DNA of 64,000 nucleotides from Tipula vernalis. Taxonomy: Eukaryota; Arthropoda; Insecta; Diptera; Tipulidae. The translations under genes and the position numbers were made by a program. The DNA lies in the NCBI GenBank assembly GCA_958295665.1, contig OY282558.1:312576092-312640091 (forward strand), in the 5' to 3' direction. Shown piece by piece: positions 46,640 through 61,625 of this stretch. The notes under the pieces are model-generated. The model was given only the letters and a program-made list of their open reading frames with translations, ran no database searches and was not told where the DNA came from. Every line of letters starts with the position of its first letter. The first letter of the stretch is position 1.

Positions 46640-47955
46640 TTGTTTACAATTCAATTCGAATTAGAATACACTAAAGTACCTTTCGATCCTACTTTCACAT
46701 TTTTGATTTTGATTAAAATATTCATATTTTCCAATTGTTCAATATCAAATATTCAGAAGTACAATATTTTGGAGCTACTAGCAATTCTTAAATTGAAGAT
46801 ATTTGTGGGTTTTGATTTTTTACATCATGAGTTTATCGCAAATTTGATGTGTTTTTCGAAAATAGAAAATAAATCACGAAATATTTTCATTGAGTCATTT
46901 GAAGAGGCAGTAGTAGTAGAATTTTTATTTTTTTAGTTTTAATAAAACAACTGTTCCAACAACAAATCAACAAATACTCTTTGACACTTAATATTAGCAT
47001 AAACAAAACGTTTCATTTCAGAATGAAAATGTTTGAAATGATCTGAATATAATTTAATTGAAATAAAAGTATTTTTACAGTGAACGCAGATTAAATTCAT
47101 TTTTGTTTAATTAAAAAATTAAAGGTTATTTAAATTAACAAATATTCTTTAAATTATAGCACATAAGTTAAATTATTTTTCTATATGTCGATATATAGAT
47201 TATAAATATGTACCTAATTTTCTTTCAATCTTTGATAAATGGCCTTAATTAACTTCGATTAAAGGCAAATGGTAAGGTTGTGGATGAACAAAGGCTTTAT
47301 ACTATGTAGCAAATATTTACTGTTTAAGATTTTTGATGATATAGGTATAACAACTAACAAATTTCATCAATAATGAGGGGAAAGACATCTATTAGAACTA
47401 TTTGGAGTGTACTTATGGTTCAAAATTTTATTTCAGATGTGGTATGCTGGAGGAAAAAGAATTTTATATAATTGATCCTTAATGTAATTAATGCCTTAAG
47501 GCTTAAAATTGAATTATGATTAATAAATGGTAATGTTATTTTTAGGGATAGGAACATCTTTACATTTGAATTTAGATTATAATATATTTATTGTTGTATT
47601 AATATTTCTCTTAATTGTTGAAAGCTAATGCTTAAATATTTTAAATTATAGAGCGGTTGGACTAAGTGAGAGTAGAAATAAATAACTAATTTCTTTTTGG
47701 TTTCAGAAGAACATCGAAATATATTTTATCATCAATTTTGTTAATCGGAAGTTTGGAGTATTATATAGATATAAATTCTAGTTTAAGATATTATTTCGGA
47801 TCGATCAGGTTCCAACGTTTTATTATTAAGATTTTAATTGTGTTGTCATTGTGCTATCATAAAACATTAACTATCAGCTTTATTAGGTGTTTGTAACCGG
47901 GCCGAGTCTGTCCTCACTAGCATTCCTTTCCCATCCCGCAATTTTTTTACATGTA
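46640..47955. other. AT-rich DNA, no gene called
   Basis: No family resemblance on either strand. A short GC-richer phrase lies at 47895-47938 (ACCGGGCCGAGTCTGTCC), just before LINE sequence resumes. It might be the end of whatever separated the LINE parts. Confidence 0.35.
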
Positions 47956-49667
47956 AAAGGGTGTGCGATGGCTGCCTGAAATGCCTGTAATTGCATATGT
48001 TAATGATTTATCAAGGATTGACCAAAATAAATTTCGGAATTTATTTACCCAATTAAATTGGGACCTTATTTTATGCACTGCTAATATTGACGAAGAAATT
48101 AATATTAGTATCAATAGTAAATTTATTAAAATATTCCAGTAGTATTCCAACTTGGTTCAAATTACTTTTCATGTGTAAAGAAAACGAATATTTGATTTGA
48201 CATCTGTATCTGCGAAATTAAATCAGTCTTTAGTATATGGTATATCTTATCAAATGTTCTTGAGAGAAATTATATTGATTCAAATGAATTTCTAAGCAGT
48301 TATCAATCCGGGTTTCTAAAAAAATTGAGTACACAAACAGCTCTGATAAACGTTACAGATAACATAAGTCGACTCCTAAAACCAATTCGTTTGTTCTACC
48401 AATTTTAATAGATTTTTTTAAGGCATTTGATATGATCAATCATAAACTTCTTTTGGAGAAGCTAACATTATTCCATAATTTCGACCACACTTCAATTAAA
48501 ATACTAGATTCTTACTTAGATGATCGTAGGCAATATGTTAGTTCGAATGGAATGGTATCGTATCTGGTAAATTTAATGACGATGTTCCTCAGGATTCTAT
48601 ATTGGGACCACTGCTGTTCTCGTTGCTTTTAAACGACATTTCTACATGAATCAATAATTGTTATTTTCATATTTATGAGGATGACGTACAAATTTATCTG
48701 GGTGTCATTTTTGATCAAATTCAAAATATGGTTGATTTAGTTAATTTAGATTTAAGTAATACATGCCAATGGGCTAGTTCTAATGGTTTTATTATTAATG
48801 AAGGTAAATGTAGTGCAACGCTTATTATTAAATCTAAAAACCCATTTACTTTACCGAAATTGATCATTGATGGATCTGTCATTAAATATTGGATAACGTT
48901 AATCACCTTGGTCTAGTAATTAATAATAGATTCACTTGGAACAATCATGGTTGCATCTTTTTGTCAAAAAATTATTCAACCCTTTACAAATTGCGACTTG
49001 CACAACATTTTTGTTCCCAAAGCCTTAAACTTAATTTGATGAAGTCTTTGATCGTGCCTCAAATATTATATTGTGATGTAGTTTATTCTAGATACGTGTA
49101 TAAGCTGCGGAAATATGATCATGTATCGCATTATTTTGGTAAAGTATTTGGTACCTCATTATTGAAATTCTTTTCTCTCGTGCGGTAATTTTTATTTATA
49201 AATTGATTAATCATCGCGAGTCAAATTATTTGTATGCTAAACTTCAGTTGTCCAAATCCCGAAGGGCAAATATGTATGTTGATGTTTCCAACTAATAGGA
49301 AATACATTCTCAATGATTCAGTTTTATTAAGCTGTGTTAAGCAAATGGAATGAATTGCCAAGTACCATCCGAAGTTAATGCTCTTTCACCAAATTTAAGC
49401 AAAGAATCATTTGAATTTATTAGCAATATGACATCCGGCTCATATTTATTTTAAATTTAATTAATGTAATTTGATTTATTTTAACTAATATTTATTTTAA
49501 TCATTTTTATTAATATTTTTCATTTTATTTAAATATTTTTAATATTGTTTATAATTTAATTTTATTATTTTTATTCTTGTTTTACTATTGTAATTGTTTC
49601 TGACTCTAGTGTTGCATAAGCCTAAGTGATTGCTACACAAATTATTCAATAAACATTATTATTATAA
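47956..49667 (+). pseudogene. CR1/Jockey-group LINE, linker and reverse transcriptase to 3' end
   Basis: Plus-strand segments in order: VRWLPEMPVIAYVNDLSRID (47967) is the linker after the endonuclease. LIDFFKAFDMINHKLLLEKL (about 48410) and DDVPQDSILGPLLFSLLLND (about 48580) are RT core motifs. FHIYEDDVQIYL (about 48670) has Glu for Ala in the usual YADD, keeping both Asp. LRKYDHVSHYFGK is near the C-terminus (about 49105), and KWNELPSTIR lies near 49350. An AATAAA at about 49651 is followed by ATTATTATTAT, a typical short 3' tail. Stops and shifts are frequent, so it is dead. The exact clade is uncertain. Confidence 0.75.
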
Positions 49668-49850
49668 AACCAGCACCTTTTTCAACATATTCACAATTTT
49701 TGGACCAACTGGTATCTTTTGCAACAAAAACAACCAAAAAAAATTAGTACTACCAACAATGTTTTTTACCTAGTACTACACATTCAAAACTTAAAAATCA
49801 CAAAATTAAAACATGACTTTCAAAAATGTTTCATTTGCACGAAATTTGTC

Positions 49851-49868
49851 ACCATATATATATATGGT

Positions 49869-49931
<63 letters not shown>
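49851..49931. repeat. (TA)n array with a flanking palindrome
   Basis: ACCATATATATATATGGT (49851-49868) is a perfect palindrome. It is followed by a pure TA array (49871-49932) ending at the left inverted repeat of the 4-kb element. Confidence 0.93.
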
Positions 49932-54377
<4,446 letters not shown>

Positions 54378-54378
<1 letters not shown>

Positions 54379-54387
54379 GGCGCAGCC
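54378..54387 (+). promoter_or_regulatory. Primer-binding site, tRNA-Ser type (plus-strand errantivirus)
   Basis: TGGCGCAGCC starts at the last base of the LTR. It is complementary to the 3' end expected of tRNA-Ser, as in 17.6 and 297. Confidence 0.82.
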
Positions 54388-54654
54388 TAGCGGAGTGTAA
54401 ATAGTAAAGTAAAGTGATGTGTAAAGAAATGAGCAAATAAAAACTCATTTTAAAGTGAATCTGTTAAGAAAAATATAAAAGTAAAAACTTTTTGTGATTA
54501 GTGATCGCAGTGATACAAGCAAACCACATTTTTTTTTTCTTGACGTCTCATGCTGAAGGTTATTTATAACCGCTACGAGGATTTAGGATTCCACCCAGTT
54601 TACTAAGCTTTTACACGAACCAGCTCAACACGACAGCAACACGGAATTGTAATT

Positions 54655-55025
54655 CTCGCACTACAAACGATAGACGTAGAACTACATTTCGCATCTATAG
54701 GTAAGAGTTTTTTTTTATTATTATCTAAAACAACGTAAATTTTTTTAAAAAACAAAGTGTTACCAATTCTGACTAAATTGCGCACTACTAGATAGACGTA
54801 GACCTGTCAAATCGTCCACTACAAGATAGAGACGATACAATTTTTTTTTTCGGTGATTTTTTATCCAAAATTTAACGTAAACCTAGATAAAAAATAAAAG
54901 TGTTACCTATTTTGGCAAAATTACGCACTACTAGATAGACGTAGACCTGTCAATTCGTCCACTACAAGATAGAGACGATAAAATTTTTTTTTTTTCTCGG
55001 TGTACTACTAGATAGGCACGGAAAA
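54655..55025 (+). promoter_or_regulatory. Leader with six copies of a CACTAC..GATAGACG motif and splice donor
   Basis: Related motifs (CACTACAAACGATAGACG, GCACTACTAGATAGACGTAG, CCACTACAAGATAGAGACGA) occur near 54659, 54782, 54818, 54927, 54959 and 55002. The pair at 54782-54837 repeats almost exactly at 54927-54982, about 145 bp on. A strong donor TAG|GTAAGAG has its GT at 54701-54702. The leader of gypsy carries an array of protein-binding sites that acts as an insulator. This array differs in sequence but has a similar position, so a protein-binding or RNA-packaging role is possible. Confidence 0.65.
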
Positions 55026-55058
55026 CCAAGAAAAATAGTTAAATTTTTTTAATTGTGT

Positions 55059-56198
55059 ATGGGAAAGAAATCAAGAGAAATTTTCGATATTAATAGGAAT
55101 CTGGACGAGAATAGTATCGAAACATTCCCAATAACAATGGAGGCGCAAATTACTGCACAACTAAATACTATAGCAGAACAACTCCAGAAATTGAACACAA
55201 AACAAACAGAGCACGACCAAGTATTGGCGTACTTGAACCAAAAGATTGAACAACCGCTACGGGAAGAAAAACCCGAGCCTGTCAATAAAGTAAACGTACT
55301 GGATCTGTTCAGGATACCAGAACCTATAAAATCGATCCCCTCATTCGATGGGAATCGTAAGCAACTTACCGCTTGGATAAAGACGGTAGAGGACACACTT
55401 GGCGTATTTGAGCCATTGGTCCCAGAACAACAGTTCTATCTTTATCTACAAGCAGTTAATAATAAAATTGAAGGACGAGCCAAAGACGTATTATGTCTAG
55501 CTGGCAATCCGAAAACGTTTAAAGAAGTAAAAGAAATCCTAATGGAAGCCCTAGGGGACCGACAGGAATTATCGTTTTACAAATCACAGCTTTGGTCAAC
55601 AAAGCAAAGTGAAGGAACAACGATCCATTCTTACTTCAACAAAATGAAAGAGATAGTGCAAAATATAAAGGGACTATCAAAACAAAACAAATTATACAAT
55701 GAATCGTGGATCGCTATTAACGCGTTCATCGATGAAGATGCGTTAGCCGCATTTATTTCAGGTTTACGTAAACCTTATTTCGGGTACGCGCAAGCTGAAA
55801 AACCCAAAGGTATAGAGGAAGCGTATGCTTTCCTCTGTAAATTTAACTGCAACGAGTTAATTTCTAACAACTCGAAGAAGCCGTTAAATCAGAACAATCA
55901 CCAAACAACCACACAAAAACCGGGAAACGGGAACCAAATAAGAAATAATATGGTTCAGTTAAAACCCAATCAATTTGTAAATATGAACGAAAGAAGACAA
56001 AGTTACTCTGTAAAGGATAAACCCATACCTATGGAGGTGGACCTTTCAATGAGAACAAGAAATTCTTTCAATCATAAATTAATAAATAATCATGAAGTGT
56101 GTGAAGACGAAGAACAGGAAATCGACATTAATCACACAGAATCGAGTTCCGAAGAACAAAATTTTCAAAAGGATCAGGAAATAGGTTTAGACACTTAA
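55059..56198 (+). CDS. gag: Gag polyprotein of errantivirus, intact
   Basis: The start is the ATG at 55059 (MGKKSREIFD); the TTG two codons earlier is not a likely eukaryotic start. The 379-codon frame ends at TAA 56196-56198. The N-terminal part holds a Gln-rich helical segment (about residues 30-70). The conserved core is DLFRIPEPIKSIPSFDGNRK, then ALGDRQELSFYKSQLW and RKPYFGYAQAEKPKGIEEAY. The tail is Asn/Gln-rich and then acidic. No zinc knuckle is present, as in other gypsy-group Gags. It forms the cytoplasmic particle and packages RNA. The overlap with pol contains the shift heptamer. No lesion is visible. Confidence 0.93.
   Translation: MGKKSREIFDINRNLDENSIETFPITMEAQITAQLNTIAEQLQKLNTKQTEHDQVLAYLNQKIEQPLREEKPEPVNKVNVLDLFRIPEPIKSIPSFDGNRKQLTAWIKTVEDTLGVFEPLVPEQQFYLYLQAVNNKIEGRAKDVLCLAGNPKTFKEVKEILMEALGDRQELSFYKSQLWSTKQSEGTTIHSYFNKMKEIVQNIKGLSKQNKLYNESWIAINAFIDEDALAAFISGLRKPYFGYAQAEKPKGIEEAYAFLCKFNCNELISNNSKKPLNQNNHQTTTQKPGNGNQIRNNMVQLKPNQFVNMNERRQSYSVKDKPIPMEVDLSMRTRNSFNHKLINNHEVCEDEEQEIDINHTESSSEEQNFQKDQEIGLDT
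56159..56165 (+). promoter_or_regulatory. Likely -1 ribosomal frameshift site between gag and pol
   Basis: A-AAT-TTT is in phase with the gag codons CAA-AAT-TTT and fits the X-XXY-YYZ slippery form. Pol is open in the -1 frame across it and continues into the protease. The older minus-strand copy keeps AAATTTT at the same place near the end of gag. No stable downstream structure was checked. Confidence 0.7.
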
Positions 56199-59100
56199 AT
56201 TTTCTACCCTACCTAATCCTCAACCAACCAATATTAAATAAAACAGTTAAATTATTAATAGATACCGGTGCTAATAAGAACATACTTAAACCCGGTATAG
56301 CACCTAAAAAATTACTAGAATCACATAAAATAACAGTGAAAAACATATTAGGCACACATACAGTAAATCTAAAATGTAAAATAAATTTATTAAGTGAAAA
56401 ACTACCTATACAAACTTACCATGAACTAAACTTTCACAGATTCTTTGACGGAATTTTAGGCTCAGAATACATGGCTAAGACCAATGCGAAAATTGATTTC
56501 GAAACAAAAACAATAACAATGGATAATATAACCTTCAAGTTTTACCGTTACTACCCAACGGAGAACTTCTACAATCACACAGTAGTCTTTAAAACGAATC
56601 AGATAGGAGACTGGTATGTACCAACCTTTAGTAAATTAGATCAAAATATTACGATACAACCTGGCTTGTATAAAGCTAACGGTAACCAAACAACGGTTAA
56701 CATACTATCCAATGATCCAGATCCACCATATCATTTACCAAAACTAAAATTAGAAATAAATAATTTTGAGACGTTGAAACCTATACCGATATCCGGAAAT
56801 TCACTAATCAGTAAACAAGCTATAGATGAGTTAATCAGAACAAGCCATCTAACTGAACTGGAGAAAACAACTCTTATCAACACACTTTTTGAAAACCAAT
56901 CAGTACTGTTGCGGCAAAACGAGAAACTATCAGCCACAACAATTATTAAACATAAAATTCAAACTAGGGACGAGATACCAGTTAATACGAAAACCTACCG
57001 GTATCCTCACACATTTAAAAAAGATGTCGAGGACCAAGTGCAAGAAATGCTGGACAGCGGCATCATCAAAAACTCAAATAGCCCATATTCCTCACCAATT
57101 TGGGTGGTTCCAAAAAAGGCCGATGCGTCTGGAGCTCGCAAAGTTAGGGTTGTCATTGATTATAGGAAATTGAATGAAAAAACAATTGATGACAAATACC
57201 CAATTCGCCAAATAGAAGAGATCTTAGACAATCTGGGAAAATCAGAATACTTCACTACTCTTGACTTGAAGTCTGGTTTTCATCAGATTCCCATGGACGT
57301 TAAGTCGCAGGAAAAAAACCGCTTTTTCAACTGACAAAGGTCATTTCGAGTTTTGCCGGATGCCTTTTGGTCTGAAAAATGGGCCTGCTACTTTTCAAAG
57401 GGCCATGAATAATGTATTACATGGGTTGTTGGGAAAAAAATGTCACGTCTATTTGGATGATATAGTTGTTTTAGGAGAAAATCTTCAATCTCATATTAAC
57501 AATTTAAAAACTGTCTTACAAAGATTAGCACTATTTAATCTAAAAATTCAGCTTGATAAGTGCGAATTTTTGAAAAAAGAAACGGAGTTCTAAGGACACG
57601 TCATAACTCAAGATGGCGTAAAACCTAATAAGGATAAAATAAAAAAGATCTTAGAATGGCCACTACCCAAAACTCCTACAAAAATAAAACAGTTTCTGGG
57701 TCTATCGGGATACTATAGGAGATTTATCAAAGATTACTCAAAAACTGCCAAAAATATGACCAAGTATCTAAAAAAAGATGTGCCATTAGATATGACTGAC
57801 CAGGAATATAGAAAATCATTCGAGACGCTTAAGGCAACGATAGCTACAGATCAGATACTTACGTATCCTGACTTCAATAAACCTTTTATTCTGACAACGG
57901 ACGCTTCAGAATACGCATTAGGCGCAGTTCTCTCTCAAGTCTAAAATCACATCGAAAGGCCTATCGCATTTGCATCAAGGACACTGAATAAGACAGAAAT
58001 CAACTACGCCACCAATGAGAAGGAGGCACTGGCGATTATTTGGGCAGTAAAAAAGTACCAGCCTTACCTTTACGGTAACAAATTTACGCTGGTAACTGAC
58101 CATAAGCCACTGACGTTCATAAAGTCTTCCGAGAAAAATTCGAAGATCTTAAGATGGAGACTTGAATTAGAAAATTATGACTACAATGTCATTTATAAAG
58201 AAGGCAAAGCCAACGTCGTCGCAGACGCGCTTAGCAGAATGCCAAAAGGAAATACAACAGAACTAAACGTTAACCAAGCTTCAGATAGTGTGTTAAATAG
58301 ACCTGAAGAAGTTGCAGAAAACCTTCAAGAAAATAGTAGCGAGATGGACACAATCCACTCTGCTAATACATCGGATGAGTATTTTATTCATTTTTCAGAA
58401 AGACCTCTCAATTACTACAGGAACCAATTAGTTTTTAAACTTTCAAACTTAGATGTAATAATCACAGAAAACATATTTCCAAATTTTAATAGAATAATTA
58501 TTTCAAAGAACTCATTCGAACTGGAAGATATTACAGACTTCATAAAAAAATACCACAACGGAAAACAATCCGCAATTCTCGCACCTGAAATCCTATACGG
58601 TAAAATTCAGGAATGTTTTAAACAAGAATTCTCCCAAAATGGCCATTTGGTTTTCGTTACCAAAATGGTCGAGGATGTGAAAAGTTCAGACCGTCAAAAC
58701 GCCATTATAATAAAAGAGCATGAGCGAGCCCACAGAGGCATAAAAGAGGTTGAAAGCAAAATTAGAAGGTCTTATTTCTTCCCAAACTTGACCAATAAAA
58801 TCAAAAGCCATGTTAACGCATGCAACGTGTGTAACACACACAAATATGATCGTCGACCCTATAACATAAAAATCTCACCGAGGCCAATTACAAAAAATCC
58901 TCTAGAAAGAGTGCACATTGATATTTTCAGTATCAACAAAATTAGTTTTCTCTCAATAATAGTCGCATTTTCAAAGCACCTTCAAATGGTTCATATCAAC
59001 ACTAAAAATTTAGTGGATGTAACATCGGCACTCACAAAATATTTCACACTATTTGGAATACCAAATAGTATCGTTTCTGATCACGAAACGACATTTCAAT

Positions 59101-59630
59101 CGGCACAATTCAAAGAATATCTAAGCAGACTTAACGTCAGGTTAGAATACACATCCTCTTCTGAGTCGAACGGACAAATAGAGAAGACTCACTCTACTAT
59201 TATTGAAATATATAATACTAATAAGGATAAAGTCCCAAAAGCCGATACACTAACGGCCATAGAACTCGCTGTGGCACTTTACAATAGTTCTGTGCATTCA
59301 TCCACTGGCTTCACGCCAAATGAGGTTATTTTTAACCAAAGCAATCTTTTGTCCCCAAATGAAATTCAAGCACAGGCAAACATTATATTTAAGAATGTAG
59401 GTGATAAGTTAGAATTAACAAAAAATAAAATAACAAAAATTAACAGTGCAAAAGAAGAACCCCCAATATTAACAAATAACCAATCTGTCTTTGTAAAACC
59501 AAATATAAGAACAAAAAGTCAACCAAGAGGGGTCGAGACAAAAATTAAGGAAATAACTCTAAAAACTTTTAAAACCAGTAACAATATTAAAAGGAATAAA
59601 AATAAAATAAAAAGGATAAAAAAACAATAA
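56166..59630 (+). pseudogene. pol: Pol polyprotein: protease, RT, RNase H, integrase; three lesions
   Basis: It is read in -1 relative to gag. The protease has LLIDTGANKNIL (about 56245). RT has [40 protein letters not shown] and catalytic [10 protein letters not shown] (about 57450). RNase H has TTDASEYALGAVLS and VTDHKPLTF. Integrase has the HHCC finger (HERAHRG, CNVCNTHK), Asp in HIDIFSI, Asp in VSDHETTF and Glu in NGQIEKTHS, then a basic tail ending at 59630. Lesions are an extra A in the run at 57312-57318, a TAA at 57591-57593 and a TAA at 57942-57944. The last two look like single-base changes. The frame from 57945 through integrase is open. Confidence 0.92.
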
Positions 59631-59637
59631 ACTAAAT

Positions 59638-59655
59638 TTTTTTTTCTCATTTCAG
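59638..59655 (+). promoter_or_regulatory. Splice acceptor for env mRNA
   Basis: A pyrimidine run TTTTTTTTTCTCATTTCAG ends with AG at 59654-59655, three bases before the env ATG. With the leader donor at 54701 it would make the usual spliced env message. The minus-strand copy keeps an acceptor at the equivalent place. Confidence 0.82.
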
Positions 59656-59658
59656 AAA

Positions 59659-61260
59659 ATGTTTTCAAAATTTTTATTATTAATGTTCTTAACTCAATTT
59701 GGCAATACACAAAAGTTAGAAATAAAAAATTTGCACAAAGACCCCATTCTAGTAATAAAAACTAATGATTGTAAATTACAAATTGGGAACATTAAGTTAA
59801 TACACCCAATAGATTTAAGAAATTTAGAGAATGTTATAAAATCAATGAATAAGTTTATTATAAATAAAGTAAATGATAGGCTAGAAATTTATAAAATAGT
59901 AGAACAAAAACTAAGAAAACTGAACAACAATTTCTATCAAATCAAACCAATCCATCGAAGGAGACGGAAAAGATGGGACACATTAGGATCTGCCTGGAAA
60001 TGGATCGCCGGAACACCAGATGCACAAGACCTAAGCATCATTAACAGTACAATGGACAACCTTATAACTCAAAACAACCAGCAGTACCAAATAAATGAAA
60101 GAATAAACCAGCGAATACAGCTAATTACAGATACAATAAATAAAGCAATAACAAATAATACAATAGCTAACAGAATAACTCTCACAGAAATCGAACTAAT
60201 CACAACCATAATTAATATAGATACAGTTAATGGCATATTGGAGGATATCCAGGAGGCAATAATAAGAACTAAGTCCGAATTACCCAGCAATAAAATCTTA
60301 TCTTTGAAAGAAGTCATCCTAATCAAAGACCTGATGATAAACCAAGGCGTTAATATTTCACTGCCGGATGAGACACTTCAGTACGTAACACCAAAAATAG
60401 CAGTTAATGACGATACCAGGCTCTACATATTACAAGTACCCAAATTAGAAGAAGAAAAATCAACAGCGATGATGATAATACCACTAATCATCAATAATAC
60501 AATAATCAGAGACTATCCACAATATCTCATTCGAACAAACCAAAAATTGTTTACAACAACAAAGCATGGCAACTTTGTACAAAAACACTCTGAGATTAAA
60601 GAATTCGAGGATAATTGTATATTACCACTTGTAATGGGGACAAGAAGCCATTGTAACGTGACAAAAGAAAAGGAAACTACGCTACAATTTATCGCTGAAG
60701 ACAAACTGGTAATATCAAATGCAAAAAACGAAACACTTTCTTCGGACTGTGGCCCTAACAACCGAATATTAGATGGAAATTTTCTAATATCGTTTTGGAA
60801 CTGTACAGTAACTTTTAAGAACAAAAAATTTAAATCATACGAAATCAAAAGTGAAAAGATGGAAATCCAGGGTGCACTCCACAATATCCAAGCCACTCGT
60901 CAATTAATAAAAGAAATTAGTGTTGACGAAATCGTCCAGGAAAATATTGAAAACAGGAAACAACTGAACAAAGTCTACCTGAAACAAATAAACCATCAAA
61001 CATGGATATGGTCATTATCGGGAGGCTTATCATTATCAACCATCGGAATAATAATATTACTAATCTACGCCAGCATCCAAAGGCACACAACAACAATAAA
61101 AGTAGACAATCCAAGAAGTTCAACCACAAAACCTACAGAGCCAAATGCGAACTCACAATACCGGGATCTTTTGGTAAAAATAGGGATTACACCAAAGAAC
61201 GAGGACGTTCTTTCTCTACTCCAGGGAGGAGTTATGGGAACCCATAATGCTGATGCATAA
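59659..61260 (+). CDS. env: Env glycoprotein of errantivirus, intact frame
   Basis: A 533-codon frame from the ATG at 59659 to the TAA at 61258-61260 inside the 3' LTR. Residues 1-18 form a signal peptide (FLLLMFLTQFG). A furin-type site RRRRKR at residues 100-105 is followed by a segment rich in Gly, Ala and Trp that fits a fusion peptide (about 106-120). A long helical region follows. One membrane span lies at about 452-473, with a cytoplasmic tail of about 60 residues. Asn-X-Thr/Ser sites are present. This order matches the F-type Env of insect errantiviruses. Env is made from a spliced message and acts at the cell surface. No frame lesion is seen; whether the protein is functional cannot be told from sequence. 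Confidence 0.92.
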   Translation: MFSKFLLLMFLTQFGNTQKLEIKNLHKDPILVIKTNDCKLQIGNIKLIHPIDLRNLENVIKSMNKFIINKVNDRLEIYKIVEQKLRKLNNNFYQIKPIHRRRRKRWDTLGSAWKWIAGTPDAQDLSIINSTMDNLITQNNQQYQINERINQRIQLITDTINKAITNNTIANRITLTEIELITTIINIDTVNGILEDIQEAIIRTKSELPSNKILSLKEVILIKDLMINQGVNISLPDETLQYVTPKIAVNDDTRLYILQVPKLEEEKSTAMMIIPLIINNTIIRDYPQYLIRTNQKLFTTTKHGNFVQKHSEIKEFEDNCILPLVMGTRSHCNVTKEKETTLQFIAEDKLVISNAKNETLSSDCGPNNRILDGNFLISFWNCTVTFKNKKFKSYEIKSEKMEIQGALHNIQATRQLIKEISVDEIVQENIENRKQLNKVYLKQINHQTWIWSLSGGLSLSTIGIIILLIYASIQRHTTTIKVDNPRSSTTKPTEPNANSQYRDLLVKIGITPKNEDVLSLLQGGVMGTHNADA

Positions 61261-61553
61261 TTATTACGATAATATAAAATGCTGATGTACATCCTGGCCG
61301 GATGTTGCGCCGCCACGCGCTGTCTATACAAATTCCAATAAACCTGATACCAACGTGTTGTTCTATTTTATAATTTAATCAATTAAGTAAAGTTAGCATT
61401 TTTAAGTTACAAGAAAGGTAAAATAAAATTAAGTAAGTTAGTTAAGTCTTGATCTTGTTAGCATTAAGGACTAATGTATAACTCAAATGTGTAAAATAAA
61501 AGTTAAAAAGAAAAGAAATAATTTTTTTTTATGTATTTATAAACTATAAATCC

Positions 61554-61559
<6 letters not shown>
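61230..61559 (+). repeat. 3' LTR of plus-strand errantivirus
   Basis: 330 bp, matching the 5' LTR except for one substitution seen. The last ten codons of env lie inside it (61230-61260). The run AGGGAGG at 61223-61229 is the likely polypurine tract. Confidence 0.95.

Positions 61560-61624
<65 letters not shown>
61560..61624. repeat. (TA)n array, right flank of plus-strand errantivirus
   Basis: About 65 bp of pure TA directly after the 3' LTR. It is the other side of the array that held the insertion. Confidence 0.95.

Positions 61625-61625
<1 letters not shown>

Noticed and set aside
45061..47900. Host gene candidates from short frames
   Set aside because: Composition is AT-rich, frames are short, and the only resemblance is to a repeated transposon-like family.
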